Part shown: piece after piece, positions 20,222-29,903 of the stretch | Layout: each line of letters begins with the position of its first letter | Numbering within the stretch: position 1 is the stretch's first letter | Source of the DNA: Apium graveolens | Taxonomy: Eukaryota > Streptophyta > Magnoliopsida > Apiales > Apiaceae | Direction of reading: 5' to 3' | Length of the DNA: 64,000 nt | Assembly (NCBI RefSeq): GCF_009905375.1 | Contig: NC_133653.1 | Coordinates: forward strand, 65,073,414-65,137,413 | The notes under the pieces: model-generated | Databases searched by the model: none | The model's input: the letters and a program-made list of their open reading frames with translations, nothing else | Told to the model about the DNA's origin: nothing | Made by a program: the position numbers and the translations under genes

Positions 20222-20601
20222 CCAAGTGTAGCAAGTAGAAGAAACAACGAAGCAAGCATTATTTTCAGAGAGATAGATAAAGCTGTATCTGTTAATCATT
20301 TCTCTGTAATTCTGTAATTCACTTGTAAGCACCTGTATGCCATTCAAGCATCACAGAGTTCTCATCTTTATATATATATATATATGGTGGATAAGTTCAA
20401 ATCTACTAGAAAGTTTTAAAGCCTTGTGTTTATTGCTTTGTGTTTTGATTTTCGCTTCATTTTCATTCCACACTTCTTGCAAAATCAAACACAGTTATAT
20501 ATTAATTAAGAATATTCTTAAAATCAGAAAAAGAAGCTAGAATTACATTCAACCCCCCCCCCCCCGTTCTGTAATTCTTATTGCATTGATTAAGAATAAC
20601 A

Positions 20602-20675
20602 ACTTCTTTTTTATAACCACATATCCTATTGAGAAGCACATATCTCTCTTGCTTCTCCCCTATGAGAGTCAACTA
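20602..20675. other. Unassigned 74-bp stretch between the two stacks
   Basis: Lies between the end of LTR G and the TGTAATGCC border of LTR H. No ORF or repeat is recognised. It is the only part of the window I cannot assign to an element. Confidence 0.4.
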
Positions 20676-21610
20676 TGTAATGCCCTCCAAATCCGGGGAC
20701 TAGATCTGGGGGTTACTTGCTAATCACCGAACCAATACAAACCTGTATGATAATTATATAAATATATATCTAACCCCTTTTTTATATATCCATGATCTTT
20801 TCATATTGAGGTATGAAAACAAGAACAACACACTAAATTTATGACAACCTAAATTCATTTTATTCAAACTCACACCACAACTATCTACATTACACCTGCT
20901 CAGGTAGCTCAAGGCTCTCTTCTTGAATTGGAAGTAACACTTTTGAATTTAGAGGGTCCCGCTGCTTGACACGCTTCTTTACCACACGAGTCCGGATAGG
21001 TTTCATTCTCTTTCCTAACCAAAAACAAACAAGGTGAATAACAACAAAGGGGGTGAGTCATAAATTGCTCAACAAGTCCACAGTATATAAACCGTGTTAT
21101 ATTAAAGCTAAATGAACCGGTAATTTGGTTACATATGCAAAGATATAACCTCGCAAGAAAAGAACAAAAGCCATTATCGGTGAGTATCAATAAACTAAAC
21201 TAGACACAAGTTCTCACCTATAACCTGTTGATCAACCAGGATATAATACAGATCCATACCTCAATTTATAGATCCGTTCGGGTACCCAGGCTCTACGGCC
21301 CAACACAAGGATCCGATTAATTCCCGGTCCTTAGAATCAAGTGTATACCTAATCCTAATCGTCACCACCCAGTTCACAGATGAGCAACCGGAATGATCGG
21401 TATGCTTTTATGTATCCCAACATCGGAATATATCAGGATATATGTATATATATATATAAAGTATTGGAATAAGAATAGAGGATTCAACGAATTAGTAGAA
21501 ATCATGAATCAAAATGAAATATGAACAAAATAATAATAATTGTGTATCAGTGTTTGTGAACAGGAATTATCAATGTGTAACTACGTTAAGAATCTGAAAG
21601 CAATTCACTA
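20676..21610 (-). repeat. LTR of element H, distal part, cut by copy C
   Basis: Starts TGTAATGCCCTCCAAATCCGGGG on the plus strand, closely like the F LTR border TGTAACACCCCCAAATCCGGGG. It ends where copy C begins, at CACTA (21606-21610). The rest of this LTR is at 60836-63159. A TATGTATATATATATATA microsatellite lies near 21439-21460. No coding sequence. Confidence 0.75.
21606..21610. other. Target-site duplication CACTA of copy C, left
   Basis: CACTA directly before TGTTGAAT; repeated at 60836-60840 after CCTAACA. It shows both borders belong to one insertion 39 kb apart. Confidence 0.9.
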
Positions 21611-22200
21611 TGTTGAATATATTTGAGATGTCATGTCTAATATGTTTCATGTTTAGTTCTCAGGTCTTAACTAACAGGAAATATCAGTTCTTACTGGAAT
21701 CAGGACTTACTGAAAGTCAGAACTTAAGGATATTAGAACTTAGATTATCAGAAGATAATATCAGAAGATGGATATCAGAACTTAAGTATTGGAGGACTTA
21801 TAGTTAAGGAAGTAAGTTGATTTATAGGAAAGAAGATCGAGACTAATACAAGAAGAAGATATGCAAGGAAAGAGTTCCAGGACTAGAAGAATTATAAGAT
21901 ATCTGGTTGATATATTTTAGGAGACAGAATTATATTCCATATCAACTAGAAGTTATCTTGTAACTGTGTGTCTATATAAACACAGACATTACTCTATAAG
22001 AGTTACGATCATTGAGAAGATCATATAATTGTAACTTAGCAGCTCTCATGATATTTGTCCATCACTGAGAGAGAACAGTTCCATTGTAACAGAGTTTGTT
22101 ATATCGAATACATCTGTTTTTGGTTACTTGTGCTTTAAATCGATTTGATTGTATTCTATACTATATTCAACCCCCTTCTATAGTGTTGTGTGACCTAACA
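21611..22200 (+). repeat. 5' LTR of copy C (590 bp)
   Basis: Starts TGTTGAATATATTTG and ends GTGACCTAACA. It contains several CAGAACTTA/CAGGACTTA motifs between about 21687 and 21785. Pairs with 60241-60835. Confidence 0.92.
21973..21980 (+). promoter_or_regulatory. TATA box in the 5' LTR of copy C
   Basis: TATATAAA within GTGTCTATATAAACACAG, conserved in the other family-1 LTRs. Confidence 0.6.
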
Positions 22201-22214
22201 AGTGGTATGATCCT
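22201..22214 (+). other. Degenerate primer-binding site of copy C
   Basis: AGTGGTATGATCC follows the LTR. Compared with copy A (TGGTATCAGAGTGATC) it has lost the CAGAGT core, so tRNA priming would probably fail. Confidence 0.65.
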
Positions 22215-22252
22215 ATCCGTTAACACACATACAGTAAAGATCCAAAACAATC

Positions 22253-22750
22253 ATGTCTGAAGAAGCAGAAAATCCAACTAAGCCCGCTAAAATTGAAGAA
22301 ACTCCAAAGACTCAAACCCATAGTCGATATGGGACTATCAGGGTTCCCATGATGGCACCCTCTGAATATCCTATATGGAAAGTGAAGATGGCTATGTTTC
22401 TGGAAGCTACAGATCCAGAATACCTTGACAAAATTAATGAAGGACCGCATAAGCCAACCAAGCTCTCTGTTGTAGTTGCAGATCAGCCAGCAAAGGCCAT
22501 ACTAAAGGAGAAAAGTGAATACACAGCTAAAAATATCTCATCTATTGCCAAGGATACACAGGTAAGGCATTTGTTGCATAGTGCCATTGATAATGTCATG
22601 TCAAATAGGGTAATTCACTGCAAGACTGCAAAGGAGATATGGGATGCTTTGGAGATAAGGTGTCAGGGAACTGATGCAATCAAGAAAAATAGGAGGACTA
22701 TACTTACTCAAGAGTATGAGCACTTTGACTCAAAAGTGATGAGTCATTAA
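22253..22750 (+). CDS. gag: N-terminal gag of copy C
   Basis: 165 codons from the ATG after the PBS. It carries YPIWKVKMAMFLEAT, KEIWDALEIRCQGT and LTQEYEHFDS, matching the start of copy A gag. A deletion at about 22733 relative to copy A shifts the frame and truncates it at VMSH. The remaining gag continues in other frames. Confidence 0.88.
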   Translation: MSEEAENPTKPAKIEETPKTQTHSRYGTIRVPMMAPSEYPIWKVKMAMFLEATDPEYLDKINEGPHKPTKLSVVVADQPAKAILKEKSEYTAKNISSIAKDTQVRHLLHSAIDNVMSNRVIHCKTAKEIWDALEIRCQGTDAIKKNRRTILTQEYEHFDSKVMSH

Positions 22751-23155
22751 CTGACTTATATGACAGGTTTGTCAAACTCTTGAATGATCTATCACTGGTG
22801 GATAAGGAATATGACATTGAAGATTCAAATCTAAAATTCCTTTTAGCTCTTCCTGAAAGTTGGGAATTGAAAGCTACTATTATAAGAGATAACTATGCTC
22901 TTGATGAAACTACTCTTGATGGAAATTTATGGAATGCTCAAGACTTATGAACTTGAGATGGATCAAAGAAGCAAGAGACATGGGAGAAAATCAAGAACAG
23001 TTGCTCTTAATGCTGAGGAGGAACCCCCCAAAGTGGCTGTTTTAAAGAAAGGAAAAGGAAAGGCTCTCTTCAGAAAGTCTGATTCAGAATAATCGAGTTC
23101 TGATGATGATGATTTAGAAACTGAAAGTCTATCTGAAGGAGATGCTAATGAAGAG
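22751..23155 (+). pseudogene. gag: Gag middle of copy C, frameshifted
   Basis: The gag alignment continues (DRFVKLLNDLSLVDKEYD, FLLALPESW), with an extra G near 22920 that shifts the frame, then 22895-23092 open, stopped by TAA where copy A has TCA (Ser). An acidic Ser/Asp linker follows to the next open piece. Confidence 0.75.
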
Positions 23156-23917
23156 ATGATGAAGTTGTATGCTCTTATGGTGAAGGGTATCATAAAGATA
23201 GCATACAGGAAATTCAGAAGAGGAAAGAAGTTTTCCAGGAAAGGTAGAAGTTCAGATAAGAAGGTCTTCAGAAAATCTGAAGGCAAAGGAGGAAAGTCTG
23301 ACAGAGGAGATTACTCAAATGTCAAATGCTACAACTGTGGTGAGAAAGGCCTCATATCTCCTGACTGCAAGAAAGGAAATAGTGGCAAAGGCAAGGGTCT
23401 TGTCACAAAGAAGAAAAGCTGGACATATTCCTCAGATTCTGAAGATGAGGAAAACTATGCCTTGATGGCAAATGCTGATAGCAATTCTGATGCTGGTGAG
23501 TTAAAGGTACCTCAAACAACTTATGACTTTCATACTGATGATATTACTGAGTTGAGATTATATCTTAAAACCATGTTTATTAGCTATAGAGATCAAACTT
23601 TAACATGTGAAAGATTAACTTCTGAAAATCTTGCCTTTAAAAAGAGGAATGATTATTTAGAAAAAGAGTTAGTTATGTTCCATCAAACTCGGAAGGATAG
23701 AGATGATGCTTTCTATGTGAGAGGTGAAGTACTAAAAATGAATAAATCTCTAAAAACTGAGTTAGAAAAGGAGAGAGAGATTATCAGGACTCGGATTAAC
23801 TCTGGCAGAGCAACTCAGGATATACTAAGTAGTGGAAACTGGAAAGAGGGCTTAGGTTATGGAGATGAGAAAAGTGAAAAAGGAACTGAACAAGTTAAGC
23901 CAATTATTGTTAAATAG
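23156..23917 (+). CDS. gag: Gag zinc-knuckle and coiled-coil segment of copy C
   Basis: 253 codons. A basic patch is followed by CYNCGEKGLISPDC, in which the zinc-binding His of copy A (CGDKGHISPDC) is replaced by Leu, so the first knuckle is inactive. A coiled coil follows (LTSENLAFKKRNDYLEKEL and onward). It stops at TAG 23915-23917 where copy A has CAG. Confidence 0.85.
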   Translation: MMKLYALMVKGIIKIAYRKFRRGKKFSRKGRSSDKKVFRKSEGKGGKSDRGDYSNVKCYNCGEKGLISPDCKKGNSGKGKGLVTKKKSWTYSSDSEDEENYALMANADSNSDAGELKVPQTTYDFHTDDITELRLYLKTMFISYRDQTLTCERLTSENLAFKKRNDYLEKELVMFHQTRKDRDDAFYVRGEVLKMNKSLKTELEKEREIIRTRINSGRATQDILSSGNWKEGLGYGDEKSEKGTEQVKPIIVK

Positions 23918-24605
23918 ACTACTAAGCCAAAGGTAAATCCTGTTAAATTTGTAGCTAAAACTGTAAAGTCTGATTCTGAAAAGATGAAAAATATTGAGAC
24001 AGAAGTGATAGCAGAGTCAACTTCTGACAAATTAGAATAGGATAAACCAACTGAAGTTAACATAGGCTTAATGACAAAGAAGCAGCTTAAACATAAGCTG
24101 AAAGAGATTACCAGTATAAACAAGGTAAAGGCAGCTAGGAAAAATAGGAATGGAAAGGAAGGAGTGAATAAAAGTAATAATTATATGCCTGCTCCTAATG
24201 CTCCTAGAAAGAAATGCTATAACTGCGGAAACTCTAACCATCTGGCTTCTTTTTGTAGGAAAAATAAGAATATAAACTCCTTTCCTTCTAAGTTAGGAGT
24301 TAAGAGTCATTATGTTATGTTTAAGCCACAAAATCCTTATTTTCATTGTGGTAGTGTGTGGCATTCCATTTATACTTGTAAGGAATATCATAGTTTGTAC
24401 TATGATTATTATCAGATAAAACCTTCTTTGAAGAAAGTTACTTTAATTCCTTCTAGTGTAAAGTATGATGCAAAGTCTGATACTGTCAATACTGATAAGA
24501 AAAAATGTTAGCATAAACTCTGATGTTAAATCCGCTGCAAATGTTAACAAACTTAAAAAGGCCAAAGGATCCAAGCAAGTCTGGGTCCTTAAAACTAACC
24601 ATTAG
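23918..24605 (+). pseudogene. gag: C-terminal gag of copy C (second zinc knuckle)
   Basis: The frame continues after TAG 23915-23917 to a second CAG-to-TAG change at 24038-24040, then 24071-24511 is open and carries an intact CYNCGNSNHLASFC knuckle and FHCGSVWHSIYTC. A frameshift at an A-run near 24505 precedes the final KTNH and TAG. Confidence 0.8.
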
Positions 24606-24624
24606 TGGTCTTTGTGATTGCAGG
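24603..24624 (+). other. gag-pol junction with splice-acceptor-like TGCAG|GG, copy C
   Basis: TAG, then TTTGTGATTGCAG|GGCAAC, the same arrangement as copy A including the second in-frame TGA. Confidence 0.5.
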
Positions 24625-24941
24625 GCAACATGAAGAACATCCTAGTTCTGGACAGTGGATGTTCAGGACATATGACTGGAAATAAAGCCCTGCTATCAGA
24701 ATTTGTGGAGAAAGCTGGCCCAGGAGTTTCTTACGGAGATGGCAACATTGGGAAAACTCTGGGATATGGCAAGATCAATCTTGGGAATGTCATTATTGAA
24801 TCAGTAGCTCTAGTCTCAGGACTTAAACACAATCTGTTGAGTATAAGTCAAATCTGTGACAGAGGTTATCATGTGGATTTCTTTGAAGAACACTGTGAAG
24901 TTATAAGTATTTCTACAGGCAAATTGGTTCTGAAAGGATAA
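24618..24941 (+). CDS. pol: Protease segment of copy C
   Basis: 107 codons with LVLDSGCSGHMTG (catalytic Asp at about residue 12) and LKHNLLSISQICD. It stops at TAA where copy A has TAC (Tyr), just before the conserved RNGNIYE segment. Confidence 0.85.
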   Translation: MQGNMKNILVLDSGCSGHMTGNKALLSEFVEKAGPGVSYGDGNIGKTLGYGKINLGNVIIESVALVSGLKHNLLSISQICDRGYHVDFFEEHCEVISISTGKLVLKG

Positions 24942-25259
24942 AGGCATGGTAACATTTATGAAGCCAGACTTTCAACAAGTACTAACGGTTCTGCAATCTG
25001 TCTGTTGAGTAGAGCATCAATTGAAGAAAGCTGGAATTGGCACAAGAAACTCTCTCATTTAAATTTCACCAATATAAATGAGCTTGTAAAGAAAGATCTT
25101 GTGAGAGGACTGCCAAAAACAGTATTTGTTCCTGTTGGCCTCTGTGATTCATGTTAGAAGGCAAAACAAAGAAAATCTTCCTTCAAGAGCAAAACTGAGT
25201 CATCAATTCTTGAGCCTTATCACCTACTGCATGTTGATCTATTTGGTCCAGTCAATGTC
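24942..25259 (+). pseudogene. pol: Pre-integrase zinc region of copy C
   Basis: Carries WNWHKKLSHLNF, ELVKKDLVRGLPK and GLCDSC, then TAG (25155-25157) in place of the Gln expected from copy G, then DLFGPVNV. It forms the HHCC domain that precedes the integrase core. Confidence 0.8.
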
Positions 25260-25937
25260 ATGTTTATTGCAAAGAAGAAATATGCTATGGTTATAGTGGA
25301 TGAGTTCACAAGGTACACATGGGTGTACTTCTTGCACAAGAAGACTAAAACTGCATCTACTCTAACTGATCATGTCAGACAGCTAGATAAGATGGTCAAA
25401 GATTCTGTTAAAATAATAAGGAGTGATAATGGAACGGAGTTCAAGAATTCAATCATGGAAGAGTTCTGCAAAGATCATGGAATCAAACAGGAGTTTTCTG
25501 CACCTGGAATTCAACAACAAAATGGAGTTATAGAAAGAAAGAACAAGACTCTCATTGAAGCTGTACGAACAATGCTTGATGAAGCAAAGCTACTAACCTA
25601 TTTTTGGGCTGAAGCTGTGCAGACTGCTTGTTTTACACAAAATGTTACACTCATAAACAAGCATGGAAAAACACCATATGAAATAGTGAAGAAGAAGAAG
25701 CCAAATCTGAAATACTTTCATGTATTTGGTTGCAAGTTTTTTGTTCTTAAGACTCATCCTGAGCAACTGTCAAAATTTGATCTAAAAGCTGATGAAGGAA
25801 TTTTTGTTGGATATCCACTTTCCACAAAAGCCTTCAGAGTCTACAATTTAAAAACAAGAGTTGTCATGGAATCTATCAATGTCTTTTTTGATGATAAGAA
25901 GATTACTGGACTTAAAGATTTCGATGATCATGATTAG
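25260..25937 (+). CDS. pol: Integrase core of copy C
   Basis: 225 codons with VDEFTRYTWVYF (first Asp), RSDNGTEFKN (second Asp) and QQNGVIERKNKTL (Glu). The conserved AVRTMLDEAKLLTYFWAEAV, VFGCKFFVLK and ADEGIFVGYPLSTKAFRVYN blocks follow. It ends at TAG (25935-25937) where copy A has CAG. The triad is complete; integrase catalyses strand transfer of the cDNA. Confidence 0.9.
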   Translation: MFIAKKKYAMVIVDEFTRYTWVYFLHKKTKTASTLTDHVRQLDKMVKDSVKIIRSDNGTEFKNSIMEEFCKDHGIKQEFSAPGIQQQNGVIERKNKTLIEAVRTMLDEAKLLTYFWAEAVQTACFTQNVTLINKHGKTPYEIVKKKKPNLKYFHVFGCKFFVLKTHPEQLSKFDLKADEGIFVGYPLSTKAFRVYNLKTRVVMESINVFFDDKKITGLKDFDDHD

Positions 25938-26281
25938 CTGAGATTTGAGAATGAAGATTTAAATTCTGATCCTGAAAATTCTGATCCTGTTAGTTCTGAT
26001 GGATTAAGTTCTAATGTCATTGAAACTGTGGTAACAACTCCAAAGGAAAATGCACCTTTCCAGGGGAGCAAGCTGAAGATCCTACCACATCTCAAGACTC
26101 TCGAGAAGCATCAGAACATATTACTTGCTCTTCAAGTTCTGATTCATCTAGTTCTGATGATCCAAACTCTGATAATATGGGAAGCTCTGATTCTTCAACT
26201 CCTGAAAAATCAAATTCAAATTCTGAAGTCTCAGAGAGCATAACTACAGGGGGAGCATCATAAAATGTTGATGGAGACAGC
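25938..26281 (+). other. Int-RT spacer of copy C, rich in TTCTGAT repeats
   Basis: In the pol frame this encodes a Ser/Asp/Asn-rich linker. The DNA repeats [AT][AG]TTCTGAT about ten times (25964-26230), a motif related in reverse complement to CAGAACTTA of the LTRs. It also has GGGGGAGCATC near 26250. Confidence 0.7.
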
Positions 26282-26827
26282 ATGGATCATGGGGGAGGAT
26301 CCGGTTCTAGAGATCAACTTCCATCTGCAAGGAAGTGGACTAAAACACATACACCTGATTTAATCATTGAGGATCCTGAAGCAGGTGTCAGAACTAGAAC
26401 TGCAACTTTAAATGAATGTCTTTATCATTCTTTTCTATCTCAGACTGAGCCAAAGAAAGTGGAAGAAGCTCTTCAAGATACTGATTGGGTGCAAGCAATG
26501 CAGGAAGAGTTAAATGAATTTGAAAGAAATAAAGTCTGGACCCTAGTACCAAGTCCAAAGAATAAATCATTTGTAGGTACAAAATGGATGTTCAGAAACA
26601 AAACTGACAGTGATGGCATAATTACAAGGAATAAAGCAAGACTGGTTGCTAAGGGCTACTCTCAGCAGGAGGGTATTGATTATGATAAAACATTTGCACT
26701 AGTTGCTAGATTAGAAGCCATAAGGATCTTTTTGTCTTATATTGCTCACAAGAAGTTTAAAGTCTTTCAAATGGATGTTAAAAGTGCTTTTCTCAATGGA
26801 GAATTGGAAGAAAAAGGTATATGTTGA
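26282..26827 (+). CDS. pol: N-terminal reverse transcriptase of copy C
   Basis: 181 codons: [66 protein letters not shown] and [16 protein letters not shown]. An extra G near 26815 shifts the frame before VYVEKPPGF. The expected FAPVAR reads FALVAR. Confidence 0.9.
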   Translation: MDHGGGSGSRDQLPSARKWTKTHTPDLIIEDPEAGVRTRTATLNECLYHSFLSQTEPKKVEEALQDTDWVQAMQEELNEFERNKVWTLVPSPKNKSFVGTKWMFRNKTDSDGIITRNKARLVAKGYSQQEGIDYDKTFALVARLEAIRIFLSYIAHKKFKVFQMDVKSAFLNGELEEKGIC

Positions 26828-27601
26828 AAAACCTCCAGGCTTTGTAGATCTCAAATTTTCCAATCATGTCTACAGGCTTGCAAAGCACTTTATGGCCTTA
26901 AGCAAGCTCCAAGGGCATGGTATGAGACTTTAGCTCAATTCCTTCTGGAAAGTGGATTTCACAGAGGCACAATTGACAAGACTTTATTCTACCTCAACCA
27001 TGGAAAGGACTTACTTTTGGTACAGATATATGTTGATGATACCATATTTGGTTATACTAATTCCAAACTGTGTGAGAAGTTTGCAAAGCTAATGCAGTTA
27101 AGATATCAAATGAGTATGATGGGAGAACTCAGCTATTTTCTGGGCCTTCAAGTCAAGAAATATGAAGAAGGAACTTTTATCTGTCAATCCAAGTACACCA
27201 GAAATCTACTGAAAAAATTTGGAATGCAAGATTGTTCAACTGCATCAACTCCCATGGCCACTTCAACCAAGTTCGATAAGGATACTGGTAAATCAGTAGA
27301 TATTACTAACTACAGAGGTATGATTGGCTCTTTTCTCTATCTAACTGCTAGTAGACCTGATATCATGTATGCTACCTGTCTTTGTGCAAGATTTCAGGCT
27401 GATCCAAGAGAACCTCACTTAATAGTTATGAAAAGAATTTTCAAGTACCTTAAGGGTACAGCTGATCTAGGATTGTGGTATCCTAGGGAATCATATTTTA
27501 AGCTAATTGGTTACTCAGATGCAGATTTTGTAGGATGCAAAATTGACAGGAAAAGCACTAGTGGAAGCTGCCAATTTCTTGGAGGCAGATTGGTTTCTTA
27601 G
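26813..27601 (+). pseudogene. pol: Reverse transcriptase palm and RNase H start of copy C
   Basis: [14 protein letters not shown] is followed by a one-base loss near 26880, then [15 protein letters not shown]. The open piece 27017-27601 carries YVDD intact at 27029-27040, [39 protein letters not shown] and the RNase H GYSDADFVGCKIDRKSTSG. It ends at TAG 27599-27601 where copy E has TGG. Confidence 0.88.
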
Positions 27602-27985
27602 TTTAGCAAGAAAAAAAAGTCAATTTCCATATCAACTGCAGAAGCAGAATATATTTCTGTAGGAAGCTGTTGTGCACGGATTCTTTGGATGAAGAATCAG
27701 TTACTGGATTATGGGTTAAAATTTTCTAATATCCCTATTTATTATGATAATCAAAGTGTTATTGCTATGACATGTAATCCAGTTCAACACTCAATGACAA
27801 AGCACATCAGCATAAGGTACCATTTCCTATGGGAACATGTGGATGAAGGTACAGTGGAATTGTATTTTGTTCTAACAGATCAACAGCTAGCAGATATCTT
27901 CACGAAACCACTATGTGAAGCTACTTTTATAAGATTGGTAAATGAACTTGAAATGGTTTTAGGTCCTTTCTTTAAATATGCTTAG
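27602..27985 (+). CDS. pol: RNase H C-terminus of copy C
   Basis: The frame continues past the TAG: STAEAEYISVGSCCARILWMKNQLLDYGL, IPIYYDNQSVIAM, NPVQHSMTKHISIRYHF and LADIFTKPL. The open piece from the first internal start is 27689-27985. The Glu and Asp catalytic positions are kept. It ends pol. Confidence 0.85.
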   Translation, partial: FSKKKKSISISTAEAEYISVGSCCARILWMKNQLLDYGLKFSNIPIYYDNQSVIAMTCNPVQHSMTKHISIRYHFLWEHVDEGTVELYFVLTDQQLADIFTKPLCEATFIRLVNELEMVLGPFFKYA

Positions 27986-29358
27986 CTTTTATTCTCATGC
28001 ATCAGACTTTATGATCAGTATTTACAGATTGTATTATCTCTATGTAATCTGTGCTTAATTTGAATTTCATTAAATGCTGATTGTTATCTGATGTGGATTT
28101 ATATACTCTGATAAGTGTTTTGAATGTTCTGTGACTATTCAATCCAATGAGGATAATTGTGCTAGATGCTGACCTAGTAGTCTTTAACATACTAGATTCT
28201 TATTTCTTATTACTAAGTCACAAACTAGATTCTTATTTCTTATCTGTCAAATTCTGATGTCAGTAATCTTAAGAATGAACTAAGTGCTGATAAGCCTCAC
28301 TTATTAAAAGAAAAGAAAAGAATAAAAGTCAGGTACTCCTTTGAGATCTAGAGTAAAAATATGGAAGGGAAGACCCAAGTGAATTGCTGGTATTAAGTAA
28401 TATGCATTAGAAAAGCAAAAAATTTCTTGGTGACTTTTCACACTCTATGTTTACTGGAGAAATACTCTGATAACAGCATAAATTCTGATAAGCAGTTGTG
28501 ACTCACTTACACTGAGAAGCCACTGTAAAAAGGAATTTCAAAAGATGCATAAAATGAGCATAAACAGTTGAGGTGGACTCATTCATAAACTTGTTCTATA
28601 GTAGACATCATGACTTATGACAGATTTTAAGCATTTTTCTGAGTTATGCTTATTTCTAAGATATACTGAAGTTTAACAGACTTTAATCTTTATCTGATGT
28701 CTTGCTTACTGCACACACTTTCACTCCATATGAATGATGAAAATTACTATGGTGATTAAGTTATTTTGACAAACATTTAAGTGTCAGTTGCATAAAATCT
28801 GAGGACAAGTTCTGATGGAAGTTCTGATAATTAAACTCTGAAGAAAACAAGTCTGTATTTGTATAATGAATCACAGAAAAAGATATTCACTTGTTGAGAA
28901 TAGAAGCCATATTCTGATGACTGTTAAAATCTGGTATATGTTAAGTTCTGATATTAAATCCTGATGGACTCTTTGATGCTTACGTGACATTTTTCTTTAC
29001 TTGACTTATTTGTGATAAAATCTGAAACAGTCATATTTAAATCAGAATAATTTGGGTGAAATAAAATAGTCATAATCATTATGGGTTAGTGGTTAACGTG
29101 CATGTCTTCAAAACCTACATATGCACAATAATTGTTAATTATTTCCCGTGCCCATTAACTCTGGCTTTAGATCTTTTACTGGCTGTTATTATTACACAAC
29201 AGTCTAGGGAAACGAGGTATCATTATTTTTACTTGTAATTGTTAAATACTCCTCGCTTCCCTTGGTATTCTATTGGCTATTGAAACCAAATATTCATTCC
29301 AGCCAATACATCTTCCATTTTCTCAAAAACTCACTCTTTTTACATACTCATCAAAAAC
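27986..29358 (+). other. Long 3' spacer of copy C between pol and ORF3
   Basis: About 1.4 kb without a convincing ORF. It is AT-rich and repeatedly carries TTCTGAT/CTCTGATAA motifs (for example around 28250, 28465, 28805, 28915 and 28950). A leader for subgenomic expression of ORF3 is conceivable but unproven. Confidence 0.6.
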
Positions 29359-29625
29359 ATGGTTCGTTTCGACTTGCTCCTGCACTATGATACTTTCAAT
29401 ATCGAGTTGAGTTGTGATGATTGGCGACAGGAGTGGCATGTAACTGTTATTCCTGAAGAGATCTGGAACTCAGTTCCATAAGAGGTTCACACATACCTCT
29501 TGTTCTTTTATATAGACTATCATCTCCATTGTGATCGTCTGGAAGAGGAAAGGAGAGAAGCTCTCCGTCAGCAAGAACGAATCATCCGTCTTGCAGTGCT
29601 CTTCGTCAGTAGCAGAAAGAGCTAG
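29359..29625 (+). pseudogene. Small ORF upstream of ORF3 in copy C (88 codons, one stop)
   Basis: ATG at 29359 opens a frame beginning MVRFDLLLHYDTFNIELS and ending in an Arg/Glu-rich helical part (about residues 59-76) before TAG at 29623. A single in-frame TAA at 29479-29481 breaks it. The composition looks protein-like. No family recognised. It could be a first exon of ORF3 or a separate small protein. Confidence 0.45.
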
Positions 29626-29903
29626 TTGTTAGGTCTTCTTAGACTAGGACTAAGGATATTAATGTTAAGAATTCTTAGAATAGGACTATCTTGTAATTTT
29701 TGCATGTAATTGATAAATTTCATGAAATGTACTCATCTGATATATTAATGAAATTTCCTTTAATTGCAAGATTTGGTCTTTGTTTCTCAAATTATGTGAC
29801 TATGCATGTTTTAATTACAATTTGTTAATCTTTACTTCATCGATTTTTAACTTTATCATGTGATGAATGTTTTGATTTAATAATGGTCAATAATAAATTT
29901 TGA
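29626..29903 (+). other. Intron-like AT-rich gap between the small ORF and ORF3 of copy C
   Basis: Very T/A-rich, with in-frame stops, ending TTTTGATTTGAG|G where the ORF3 frame opens. It looks like an intron 3' end, but I find no convincing donor site. Confidence 0.3.

Larger units (their letters stand above)
7550..20601 (+). mobile_element. Copy G: family-2 Ty1/copia Sirevirus-like element, 5' end off-window
   Basis: Starting in mid-gag where B ends, this element runs gag, protease, integrase, RT, RNase H, a very long third ORF, polypurine tract and a 3' LTR (19567-20601). All parts align with copy E on the minus strand (30186-57689). It is heavily mutated, and its third ORF is split by a solo LTR. 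Its 5' LTR and N-terminal gag must lie left of copies A and B, outside the window. Confidence 0.9.
19567..20601 (+). repeat. 3' LTR of copy G (1,035 bp)
   Basis: Begins TGTTAGGAATATG and ends GAATAACA, the same termini as copy E on the minus strand. The body carries many CGACGGATGA motifs, including a four-unit tandem array at 19901-19990, and a TA microsatellite near 20371-20385. The late element CATTCAACCCC is expanded to a C13 run (about 20552-20565). Confidence 0.88.

Noticed and set aside
20552..20565. C13 run in LTR G as a functional element
   Set aside because: It sits in the conserved CAACCCCC site of these LTRs and is more simply homopolymer slippage or a sequencing error.
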